A DNA stretch of 37,174 bases from NCBI GenBank assembly GCA_016295455.1, contig JAEDLE010000019.1:1-37174 (forward strand), written 5' to 3'. Of the stretch, positions 9,199-16,562 are shown piece after piece; within the stretch, counting starts at the first letter, position 1; every line of letters starts with the position of its first letter. A program made the translations under genes and the position numbers. The notes below the pieces were generated by a model. It worked only from the letters and a program-made list of their open reading frames with translations. It ran no database searches and was not told the origin of the DNA. The stretch is from Bacteroidales bacterium (GTDB taxonomy: Bacteria > Bacteroidota > Bacteroidia > Bacteroidales > UBA932).

Positions 9199-11625
9199 TT
9201 ATTTTATGTCCCATTCGAAAAGTCCGCAGGAATACTCCTCAGGCTGTACGATTTCAATCTTGACAGCGTCGGTGGAGACAGGCTTGAAGCTTACCTCGCT
9301 GGCAATGCCCTTCTCCCTAGGATATGCTCCCAGAGCCTCGACCTCCACCCATTCGCCGGCAGAGTTGCGGTAATAAATCTTCCATGAGTCAGGAACCTTG
9401 CAGCCGCCCCAAGGCTGGTCGTCGAACCAGTACACGGTGCTTGTGGACACGGTAGTGGTCTGAGGGAACTCGTAGCTTATCCACTCGGTGCTGTTCTTTG
9501 CCGGCCACCAGTGGAAATAAGGAGCGGAACGGTCCTCGGCATATGCCGGAACAAGCCTGTCGTTGATGGCTGAGAGCGAACTGCCCCTTCTGGAAACGCT
9601 TACCTTGCTCTTGGATGCGAGGTTCTCAGGCATGAGAGGCTTGGTGACCCTGAGTTCCTGAGGAAGCCATACTGTCATTTCGCCTGAGCCCCTGTGGCAC
9701 CACGCGTAGTAAGGGATAAGGTTGAGGGTAACGTCCTTCACCACGAGACGTCCTTTCTCGTCATATGCTATGGTCTGTGCGTCAGAGTGGATCATGTCGA
9801 TGCCGTAGAGCAGGTCGGAGCGGTGCTCCACGCTCAGTTCAGGCTTCTGGCTCATGATTACGCTGCGGACCGAGAAGTCGTTGTCAGGCCACTCTGCGCA
9901 GTACACAACAGGTCCCTTCTCGATTGCGATGCGGCCTTCGTCAGCTTTCACATTGTGGTTTGCCCTTACTATCCTAGGTTCCATGTCGAGGTGGAGGGAA
10001 ACCACGTCACCCTTCTTCCACCTGCGGTTGATGGTGAAGTAGCCCTTCTCAAGTTCAGCCTGGACTTCCTCGCCGTTCACGAGCACCTTGTAACCGAGCT
10101 TCTTGCCGTCCTTGTAGCTGTAGAGGTCGCTAGGAACGACTTCGCCCCTTACCCAACCCGGGATTCTGAGCTTGAGCGCGAAATCCTTCGCGTTGTTCTT
10201 CTCGATGCGGATCTGGACGTCACCGTTCCAAGGATATGAGGTCTCCTGGCTGAGAACCACGTCCTTGCCCGCGATCTTCTGGGTCAGGGTGTTGGACATG
10301 TAAAGGTTCACATAGAGATCCCTTCCGTTGACGGCATATACATAGCCCGGAAGTGAAGGGATGAAGCGGGAGATGTTTGAAGGGCAGCAGGCGCAGCCGA
10401 ACCAAGCCTGCCTCTGGTGCTGGCCTACGGACTCGAGAGGGTTAGGATAGAAGAATCCGTTTCCTTCGAGGGATACGCCGGAGATGAGTCCGTTGTAGAG
10501 CGAGCGCTCGAGCACGTCATAGTACTTGGACTCGCCGTGGAGGAGGAACATCCTGTGATTTACATATACGTTTCCGATGGCGGCGCAGGTCTCGCAATAT
10601 GCCGACATGTTCGGAAGCTCGTAGTTGTCGCCGAAGGCCTCGCCGGAGTTGGTGGAACCGATACCTCCGGTGATGTACATCTTCTTGGAAACGATGTTCT
10701 CCCAGATGCGGTCGATGGCGTCGATGTAGCCCTGGTCTCCGGTGAGGGCGGCTACGTCAGCCATACCTGAATACATGTATGCGGCTCTTACGGCGTGGCC
10801 AACTGCCTCGTCCTGCTCGAGTACAGGCAGATGAGACTGGCTGTACTCCTGACGGATGGAGGTGGTACCCCTCTTGTCGAGGAAGAACTTGGCCTGGTCG
10901 AGATACTTCCTGTCACCGGTAGCCAGATAGAGCCTGGCGAGGGCCATCTCCGCGATCTGGTGTCCCGGAACCCTTACGACCTGTCCCGGATTCTCGCCGA
11001 TTTCGCGGCATACGCAGTCGGCGTACCTGATGGCGATGTCGAGGAAATTGCGCTTGCCCGTAGCCTGATAGTGGGCAACTGCACCCTCTACCATATGTCC
11101 GAGGTTATAGAACTCGTGGCTCAGGTCCTCGACCATTTCCCACCTGTGCTCTCCAGCCCACTCGTGCGGATGCTCAGGGTTCATGGTCCTGGCGGTATAG
11201 AGGTAACCGTCAGGCTCCTGCGCAGCGGCAACTATGGTGAGGACGCTGTCGATGTAGGCTTCGAGCTTCTTGTCCGGATAGGTCTGGAGCACGTAGCTTG
11301 CGCCCTCGATGGTCTTGTAGACGTCGGTGTCGTCGAAAGAGTAGCCTTTCACCTCGAATCCGAGGTTCTTGTCGGAATGCATCTGCTGTGCAGCCTTCAC
11401 GAAGTTTTCATAGCGACCTGTCTCCTCGCACTTGCTGAATGCAAGAGGAATCGTCACTTCGCGGGATGCCTTGAGCCTCTGTCCCCAGAAAGCGTCGTTC
11501 ACCTTCACTGACGTGAACTGTACAGGAGATATGGGGTAGCCTCCCTGATTCTTGTCACCCGATGCCGAACATAGCACCAGAGTAGCGGAAAGAGCAGCAA
11601 TCGCTGCGATGGTCTTTTTCATCAT
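9199..11625 (-). CDS. GH127 beta-L-arabinofuranosidase
   Basis: Predicted to remove beta-L-arabinofuranose, as found on plant hydroxyproline-rich glycoproteins and some pectic side chains. The protein is 808 aa with an N-terminal signal (MMKKTIAAIAALSATLVLC, possibly an atypical lipobox). The (alpha/alpha)6 catalytic region carries the GH127 zinc/cysteine signature: ExC in YCETCAA (Glu345, Cys347) and the CC pair in GCACCPSN (Cys413, Cys414), equivalent to Glu338, Cys340, Cys417 and Cys418 of HypBA1. The first Cys of the CC pair is the expected nucleophile. A C-terminal region from about residue 690 (YWFDDQPWGGCKVPDSWKIY) resembles an F5/8-type carbohydrate-binding module. It lies 10 bp after GH97 and 17 bp before the mutarotase gene. 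Confidence 0.92.
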   Translation of the reverse strand: MMKKTIAAIAALSATLVLCSASGDKNQGGYPISPVQFTSVKVNDAFWGQRLKASREVTIPLAFSKCEETGRYENFVKAAQQMHSDKNLGFEVKGYSFDDTDVYKTIEGASYVLQTYPDKKLEAYIDSVLTIVAAAQEPDGYLYTARTMNPEHPHEWAGEHRWEMVEDLSHEFYNLGHMVEGAVAHYQATGKRNFLDIAIRYADCVCREIGENPGQVVRVPGHQIAEMALARLYLATGDRKYLDQAKFFLDKRGTTSIRQEYSQSHLPVLEQDEAVGHAVRAAYMYSGMADVAALTGDQGYIDAIDRIWENIVSKKMYITGGIGSTNSGEAFGDNYELPNMSAYCETCAAIGNVYVNHRMFLLHGESKYYDVLERSLYNGLISGVSLEGNGFFYPNPLESVGQHQRQAWFGCACCPSNISRFIPSLPGYVYAVNGRDLYVNLYMSNTLTQKIAGKDVVLSQETSYPWNGDVQIRIEKNNAKDFALKLRIPGWVRGEVVPSDLYSYKDGKKLGYKVLVNGEEVQAELEKGYFTINRRWKKGDVVSLHLDMEPRIVRANHNVKADEGRIAIEKGPVVYCAEWPDNDFSVRSVIMSQKPELSVEHRSDLLYGIDMIHSDAQTIAYDEKGRLVVKDVTLNLIPYYAWCHRGSGEMTVWLPQELRVTKPLMPENLASKSKVSVSRRGSSLSAINDRLVPAYAEDRSAPYFHWWPAKNSTEWISYEFPQTTTVSTSTVYWFDDQPWGGCKVPDSWKIYYRNSAGEWVEVEALGAYPREKGIASEVSFKPVSTDAVKIEIVQPEEYSCGLFEWDIK

Positions 11626-11635
11626 ATCTAGTGTT

Positions 11636-13660
11636 TTATTGAGTAATTATCATTGCGAATCCACCGCCGGATGCCATCCTGACGGTTATCTTGTCTTCCC
11701 CGGTCACGTTGAAGCGTTCGATGCTGAAATCCGTGGCGTCCCTGTCTGCGTTCACGCCGTCACGGAACAGTTCGACCTGCCATACGCCTTCCCCGAGGAA
11801 GGACATGTCCAGCACGGTCTCCCTGCCTTCCCAGGATGTCAGGCCACCGACATACCAGCCGTCACCCTCCCTGCGGGCTATGACGACATATTCCCCGAGC
11901 TTTCCGTCCAGCACGGTCTCGCTGTCGTATATTCTCGGGAGCGAGCATATGTAATCCAGGGTCTCCCTTTCGGCCTCATAGAGGCTCGGCGAGTCGCAGA
12001 GCATGGTGAGAGGGGAGTCGTAGACTATGTAGAGGGCCACCTGATGTGCCCTTGTGCCCATGGACATGGGGTGGTTGTATATGGCCTTGAAGTCAGCCTT
12101 TGCGGCATTGCGCATCGCACCCGGAGTGTAGTCCGTGTATCCGGCCATCATCCTGATGAACGGAGCGGTCACGTCATAGAGCGGAATGTCCACGTCCGCA
12201 TCGCTCCAGCGCACTTCCTCCTGTCCGAATATGGCCTCGTAGTTGAGTATGTTCGGGTAGGTCCTGTTCAGGCCCACAGGCTTCGAAATACCGTGGTAAT
12301 CGAGCACGAGACGGTACTTTGCGGCAGTCTCCGCAATACGGCAGCACATCTCCTGCGCCTTCTGGTCGTCCCTGTCGAGGAAATCCACCTTGAACCCGGC
12401 TACGCCCATTTCAGAATACTTCCTGCAGGCCTCCTCAAGACTGTCGTCCAGCACGTTGAACACGCACCAGAGCAGAATCTTCACCCCTTTTTCACCGGCA
12501 TATGCCACCAGTCCGGGGATGTCCAGTTCCTTGATCGGGGTGAGCATGTCGCCCGAAGCCGGAACGTACCAGCCCTCGTCGAGCACGAGATACTCAATGC
12601 CGTTGGCTGAGGCGAAGTCTATGTAGTGCCTGTAGGTGTCCATGTTTATGCCGGCCTTGAAGTCCACGCCGGTCAACTGCCAGTCATTCCACCATTCCCA
12701 GGCCGAGAATCCGGGGCGGATCCAGGATGTGTCCCCTATGCAGTTCGGCCTTGCCAGGGCATAGACCAGATTGTTCACAGGCATCATCCTGTCCTCGTCG
12801 CTGATGGCGAGTATCCTCCAGGGATAACTTACCGGAGCGTCGTGCGAAGCGATGATGTCGAGAGTCTCGTCGACGAACTTCTGTACCCTGCCCGAATAGC
12901 ATCCGTAAGTCTTTGGTATCCTGGCGAATTCGCCCTTCAGGGTGTTGGTGCCGTGAAGCGGCTTCACGAACATGCCCGGGTAGGACTCCACGCCGGATTC
13001 TAGCACGGTGACCTTCTTGCTTCCGCTCTCCACGGTTGCAGGAAGGAATGCAAGCATGTCCGGATAGACCGGCGCCGTGCCGTCGTGGCGCACCATCGGT
13101 CTCGGCTGCTTGGGGAATCCGTCGGATATCTTCTGCACCGTGTAGCGGTTCTGGAATGCCATGGCCTGAGGTTTTCCGGGGTTTGTGGAATACGGGAGCC
13201 AGGCCTTGCCCTCTCCCTCGAAATTGAGTTCCACGGTCTCGTCAGCTATATCCGCGCCTTCCTTCCTGTCGCAGACGAAGCGGTAGGCTACGCCCTCGTC
13301 AGTGACTTTCCACTCCATGGCAAAGCCGTTGCGCAGGTCAAGCCTGAGGCTGTTGTATGTGAAATCGAATGAAGACTGCCTGTAGAATGGCGCTGATATG
13401 TGTTCGGTGACGGTCTTGCCGTAGCGGGCCTTTTCCTTGCCGTTGAGGCCGATGATGCTCCCGTCTGCCAGTATGAGCGCCGCCTTCGCGTCCCTGACAA
13501 GCATTTCCCCGTCCCTGGATACGCTGTATGCGCCGTCCCTGATGACGACTCGTGTCCTGTTGTCGGGCGATGTCAGGATGTGTTCGGATGCTATGCATCC
13601 AAGCTGGGAAAACGCTGCGAAGAGGCTTAGAACTAGTGCTGTTTTCTTCATGTGGTTCAT
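11636..13660 (-). CDS. GH97 glycosidase of the retaining subgroup; possible beta-L-arabinopyranosidase
   Basis: First gene of the arabinose operon, 674 aa, with a signal peptide (hydrophobic stretch ending near GC at residue 22). GH97 domains in order are an N-terminal beta-supersandwich, a catalytic barrel (PGFSAWEWWNDW, VLDEGWY) and a C-terminal beta domain. GVAGFKVDFLDRDDQ carries an Asp (about residue 426) where retaining GH97 members such as BT1871 have their nucleophile; inverting SusB-type alpha-glucosidases use Glu bases elsewhere. Known retaining members act as alpha-galactosidases or beta-L-arabinopyranosidases. Operon context favours the latter, but that is inference. ATGs at 13660 and 13651 are both plausible; the A/T-rich upstream sequence favours 13660. 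Confidence 0.88.
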   Translation of the reverse strand: MNHMKKTALVLSLFAAFSQLGCIASEHILTSPDNRTRVVIRDGAYSVSRDGEMLVRDAKAALILADGSIIGLNGKEKARYGKTVTEHISAPFYRQSSFDFTYNSLRLDLRNGFAMEWKVTDEGVAYRFVCDRKEGADIADETVELNFEGEGKAWLPYSTNPGKPQAMAFQNRYTVQKISDGFPKQPRPMVRHDGTAPVYPDMLAFLPATVESGSKKVTVLESGVESYPGMFVKPLHGTNTLKGEFARIPKTYGCYSGRVQKFVDETLDIIASHDAPVSYPWRILAISDEDRMMPVNNLVYALARPNCIGDTSWIRPGFSAWEWWNDWQLTGVDFKAGINMDTYRHYIDFASANGIEYLVLDEGWYVPASGDMLTPIKELDIPGLVAYAGEKGVKILLWCVFNVLDDSLEEACRKYSEMGVAGFKVDFLDRDDQKAQEMCCRIAETAAKYRLVLDYHGISKPVGLNRTYPNILNYEAIFGQEEVRWSDADVDIPLYDVTAPFIRMMAGYTDYTPGAMRNAAKADFKAIYNHPMSMGTRAHQVALYIVYDSPLTMLCDSPSLYEAERETLDYICSLPRIYDSETVLDGKLGEYVVIARREGDGWYVGGLTSWEGRETVLDMSFLGEGVWQVELFRDGVNADRDATDFSIERFNVTGEDKITVRMASGGGFAMIITQ

Positions 13661-13676
13661 TTTGAAATTTAGAACA

Positions 13677-13684
13677 CAAATTTA
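13677..13684 (-). promoter_or_regulatory. -7 element for the arabinose operon
   Basis: On the minus strand TAAATTTG matches the Bacteroidota -7 consensus TAnnTTTG and lies about 16 nt before the GH97 ATG, giving a short leader. I see no good TTTG -33 element at 19-21 nt upstream, which would fit an activator-dependent promoter. Confidence 0.6.
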
Positions 13685-13708
13685 GCCTTGCAAGTTTTCA
13701 TCTTATAG

Positions 13709-13735
13709 TAAAAAAATCCAAGAATCTAAAAAAAT
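13709..13735. promoter_or_regulatory. Candidate regulator-binding direct repeats in the divergent ara region
   Basis: The 9-mer TAAAAAAAT occurs twice (13709-13717 and 13727-13735), 18 bp apart start to start, just upstream of the operon -7 element. AraC-family proteins often bind direct half-sites about two helical turns apart. The repeats are A-tracts, so they may simply be an AT-rich upstream element; confidence is low. Confidence 0.25.
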
Positions 13736-13754
13736 AGTCTTGTATATGGATAAT

Positions 13755-13785
13755 TTTGCTATTACCGCAAAACGATGTATATTTG
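13755..13785 (+). promoter_or_regulatory. Promoter of the AraC-type regulator gene
   Basis: TTTG (13755-13758), a 19-nt spacer, then TATATTTG (13778-13785): a full match to the Bacteroidota -33/-7 consensus. Transcription should start near 13790-13793. This excludes an upstream ATG at 13775 as the regulator start and makes the mRNA nearly leaderless for the ATG at 13796. Confidence 0.75.
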
Positions 13786-13795
13786 TAGAGCCGTA

Positions 13796-14425
13796 ATGAT
13801 GCATATGTACACCTTGCTCTCCCAACCTTGGTTCCTGCTGGCGCTGAGCCTGACAAATGCCGCACTGCTGCTCGTGCAGCTGGTGTTGTTCGTGATCTTT
13901 ACCCGGCAGCTCCGCAGGCGGGACGTCCCTGCGGTGGGACAGCCTCCCACGCAAGGGAGCACACCGGCATATGCGCAAGAAGGGGACACGCCGGCATATG
14001 CCGAAAGGGAGGAAACGGCAGCGGTGGAGGATTCTGTCGAGGGGACTGTCGATTTGCAAATGAAGAATAATGTCCTTAACTTGCCTTCGGCTTCTTTCAG
14101 GGAGAGGATGGAAAGCCTCATCTCCGAGAATCTTCACAATCCGGACTTTACGGTGGACGAGCTTGCGAAGGAACTGTTCGTGTCGCGTTCGGGTCTGTTC
14201 GTGAAGGTGAAGGAACTGACCGGCAGTACCCCCAACCATCTCATTATCAATGCGAGGCTTGAGGCTGCGGCCAGGCTTCTGAGAGAATCCGGCAGACCTG
14301 TGGGGGAGATTTGCTATATGGTTGGCTTCAGCTCGCCATCCTACTTTGCCAAATGCTTCTCGAGACGCTACGGAGTAACGCCTAACGGCTTTGGCAGGCT
14401 GCCCGGACCCAAAAATATGCCATAA
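13796..14425 (+). CDS. Short membrane-anchored AraC-type regulator
   Basis: Only 209 aa. After about 10 residues there is one long hydrophobic segment (LLALSLTNAALLLVQLVLFVIF), then a basic stretch (TRQLRRRD) placing the rest in the cytoplasm, a low-complexity linker with two GxTPAYAxE repeats, and a C-terminal AraC double helix-turn-helix (about residues 100-200; VDELAKELFVSRSGLFVKVK and GFSSPSYFAKCFSRRYGVTP). The DNA-binding domain resembles the C-termini of Bacteroidota hybrid two-component regulators, but no sensor, kinase or receiver is present. It is divergent from the arabinose operon, so it is a candidate regulator of it. The start at 13796 is set by the promoter; 13805 is an alternative. 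The lipoprotein gene follows after 18 bp. Confidence 0.85.
   Translation: MMHMYTLLSQPWFLLALSLTNAALLLVQLVLFVIFTRQLRRRDVPAVGQPPTQGSTPAYAQEGDTPAYAEREETAAVEDSVEGTVDLQMKNNVLNLPSASFRERMESLISENLHNPDFTVDELAKELFVSRSGLFVKVKELTGSTPNHLIINARLEAAARLLRESGRPVGEICYMVGFSSPSYFAKCFSRRYGVTPNGFGRLPGPKNMP
13955..14008 (+). repeat. Two 27-bp in-frame tandem repeats in the regulator linker
   Basis: Units 13955-13981 and 13982-14008 encode GSTPAYAQE and GDTPAYAER. They are very similar at DNA level, each containing CCGGCATATGC. They make up part of the flexible linker between the membrane segment and the DNA-binding domain; copy number might vary between strains. Confidence 0.7.
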
Positions 14426-14443
14426 CCGCTTATCAGTACACAT

Positions 14444-16435
14444 ATGAAAACACAAACATTCCTGACCAGTCTTCTTTTGTCTGCAGTTGCGATTCTGTCA
14501 GTCATATCCTGCAAACCGGAAGACAAACCCATCGTCATAGACAAGTCCGAAATCACCAGGCTGCAGTCCTCGGATGTTCCCGACATCGAAAAGTTCCATC
14601 AGCCTTCCGAATTCAAGTTCGATTTCCTCGACTGCAACAGCAAGTGGTCCTGGTGGAGGAGCAAACAGTCCGAGCATTTCATAATATTCTGGGCTTCCGC
14701 ATACGGCAAGTACGGTCTTTATGCCGAAAAGGCGGATCAGGAAATCAGCTCGCCTTCAACGCTTTCCAAGACCGATGAGTTCTATGTGGATATAGACGAC
14801 GTGCTCGAAAAGGCCGAGCATTTCTACGATTATTACGTCAACCGCCTCGGCTTCCTCGAACCGGGCAAGGGCATATCCTGCGTGGACAAATACAAGATCC
14901 AGATTTATCTGAACCACGACAGCGAGTGGCTTGCAACCGGAGCGGGATATGACAACACCATAGGCGCGCTCTGGGTCAGCCCTGCCACCTGCAAGCCTGT
15001 CGGAGCCACCATCGCCCACGAGATTGCCCATTGTTTCCAGTATATGGTATATTGCGACCAGCTCCTCGCCGGCCAGAAGGACGACTCTACCCGAGCTTTC
15101 CGCTTCAGCCACGGGAAAGGGAGCGGATTCTGGGAACAGTGCGCCCAGTGGCAGGCTTACCAGATGTATGCTTCCGAGGCCTTCGGCGGCTGGTTTTCCG
15201 TCTTCACGGAAAATGCCCACAGGCATTTCCTCCACGAGGACCATCGCTACGGCAGCTATTTCCTTCAGTGGTACTGGGCGGAAAAGCACGGCGAAAAGAT
15301 CATTTCGCAGATTTGGAAGAACTCCGGGCAGCCGGATGATGCGCTTCAGACCTATATGAAAGTCACCGGCCTGAGCCTTGACGGCCTGAATCAGGAACTC
15401 TATGAATATGCCGCCAGATGCGTAAGCTGGGATTTCTCCGCGACTTCCTTCAGCTATGCTCCCGGACAGCTGACGGGAGAGGCAAAGACCGTGAGGGAGT
15501 ACGGCAAGGACCAGATCGGAAAGTTTGCCTGGAAAGGCCTGTATGACAGGGAGAGAAATCTGTATATGGTCGATCCGTCCAAGGCTCCGGAGGCCACCGG
15601 CTTCAACCATATACGCCTGAACCATCCGGAAGATGGCGGGGCCCTGTCAGTCACTTTCAGGCCTGAGATGGACGCGGCCGGCTACGGGCCTGTGGGGCAG
15701 GCTTCCGAAGCGGCGTGGACCGTAGGATTCGTGGAACTGGGCCCGGACGGCAGCCGGACCTACTCCCCGTCACAGACCGTAAATTCCGAGACTACCCTCA
15801 CTTACACCGCCAGCCGGCAGGATTCTTCGTTGTGGCTGGTCATCTGCTGCACGCCTTCGGCATACAAAACCCATCTCTGGGATGACGACAACAGCAATGA
15901 TGTCCACTGGCCGTACAGCCTGAGTTTCAAGGGCACGGACCTCTACGGAAACATAGCCTTCGACGGAAGCGAGACCGTCAGCGACGCCTCCATAAACTAC
16001 AAGGCCGAGCTCTCGGCATCGGCAGGCTACAGCGGCCCGCACATCCCGATCGAAGGCAAGGAACTCCGGACCCTGGCCAAGGCCATGGTGATGCAGCCTT
16101 CCGACATATTCTCCGCTTTCCCGCAGGACCGGGAAGAAATACACGACTCTGCCGTCAAGATTGCAGCAGTCCAGGCAGACGGCTCACTGTCCTATGACTA
16201 CACTGCATATGGCTACGGCTTCTGGTATGACGCCCAGGGCAATGTGACCGACTGGGAGCATGGCTATGTCTTCATGGAGTTCCATCCGGAAACCAGGGAC
16301 TGCTACTTCGGAGTGCATCCTTCAAGGGTCGGCGAAGGCAAACTTGTGCCTGGAAATGTGTACAAGACTTCCTTTGCCATCATCTATGGGGAAAACAAGA
16401 CAGTTTTCAGTTATGAATTCACGATAGTGAAATGA
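14444..16435 (+). CDS. Lipoprotein with HExxH motif, putative zinc peptidase-like (DUF6055-like)
   Basis: 663 aa with a lipoprotein signal (lipobox VISC, Cys23), so probably envelope-anchored. The N-terminal half contains ATIAHEIAHCFQYM (HExxH at about residues 192-196) and a Glu in GSGFWEQCAQW about 35 residues later, the ligand layout of gluzincin metallopeptidases. The region before it (SEHFIIFW ... DVLEKAEHFYDYYVNRLGF) resembles DUF6055-type Bacteroidota lipoproteins. The C-terminal part (about 520-663) is a beta-rich segment reminiscent of DUF4859. No substrate can be named. It begins 18 bp after the AraC-type gene, so they may be co-transcribed. Peptidase activity is an inference from the motif alone; family names are from memory. 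Confidence 0.7.
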   Translation: MKTQTFLTSLLLSAVAILSVISCKPEDKPIVIDKSEITRLQSSDVPDIEKFHQPSEFKFDFLDCNSKWSWWRSKQSEHFIIFWASAYGKYGLYAEKADQEISSPSTLSKTDEFYVDIDDVLEKAEHFYDYYVNRLGFLEPGKGISCVDKYKIQIYLNHDSEWLATGAGYDNTIGALWVSPATCKPVGATIAHEIAHCFQYMVYCDQLLAGQKDDSTRAFRFSHGKGSGFWEQCAQWQAYQMYASEAFGGWFSVFTENAHRHFLHEDHRYGSYFLQWYWAEKHGEKIISQIWKNSGQPDDALQTYMKVTGLSLDGLNQELYEYAARCVSWDFSATSFSYAPGQLTGEAKTVREYGKDQIGKFAWKGLYDRERNLYMVDPSKAPEATGFNHIRLNHPEDGGALSVTFRPEMDAAGYGPVGQASEAAWTVGFVELGPDGSRTYSPSQTVNSETTLTYTASRQDSSLWLVICCTPSAYKTHLWDDDNSNDVHWPYSLSFKGTDLYGNIAFDGSETVSDASINYKAELSASAGYSGPHIPIEGKELRTLAKAMVMQPSDIFSAFPQDREEIHDSAVKIAAVQADGSLSYDYTAYGYGFWYDAQGNVTDWEHGYVFMEFHPETRDCYFGVHPSRVGEGKLVPGNVYKTSFAIIYGENKTVFSYEFTIVK

Positions 16436-16492
16436 TAAAGTTCCAAATTGACCGTTCTTGATGTAAAACGGGATAGTTTTCTGTTCAAAAAG

Positions 16493-16525
16493 TCTGGTGC
16501 TTTTTCGTTGGAAGCCTTAAATTTG
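16493..16525 (+). promoter_or_regulatory. Promoter of the acyl-CoA ligase gene
   Basis: TAAATTTG (16518-16525) matches the Bacteroidota -7 consensus; a weak -33 (TCTG, 16493-16496) lies 21 nt upstream. The ATG at 16563 gives a leader of about 30 nt. Confidence 0.5.
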
Positions 16526-16562
16526 TCCTATACGGATATAATCTAAACGAAAGGGACACAAG

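Noticed and set aside
11552..12610. 352-codon open frame on the plus strand opposite the GH97/GH127 junction
   Set aside because: Antisense to two confidently identified glycosidase genes, His/Val-rich shadow composition, no start signals.
13775..13795. Upstream ATG (13775) as start of the AraC-type regulator
   Set aside because: It lies inside the promoter, before the -7 element ends, so it would not be on the mRNA.
13703..14455. 250-codon minus-strand frame covering the AraC-type gene and divergent promoter region
   Set aside because: The plus-strand frame has a clear membrane segment and AraC motifs with a consensus promoter; the minus frame has none.
16452..16472. Terminator after the HExxH lipoprotein gene (CCGTT/AACGG)
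   Set aside because: Only a 5-bp stem with a long loop and a weak, displaced T-run; not convincing enough to list.
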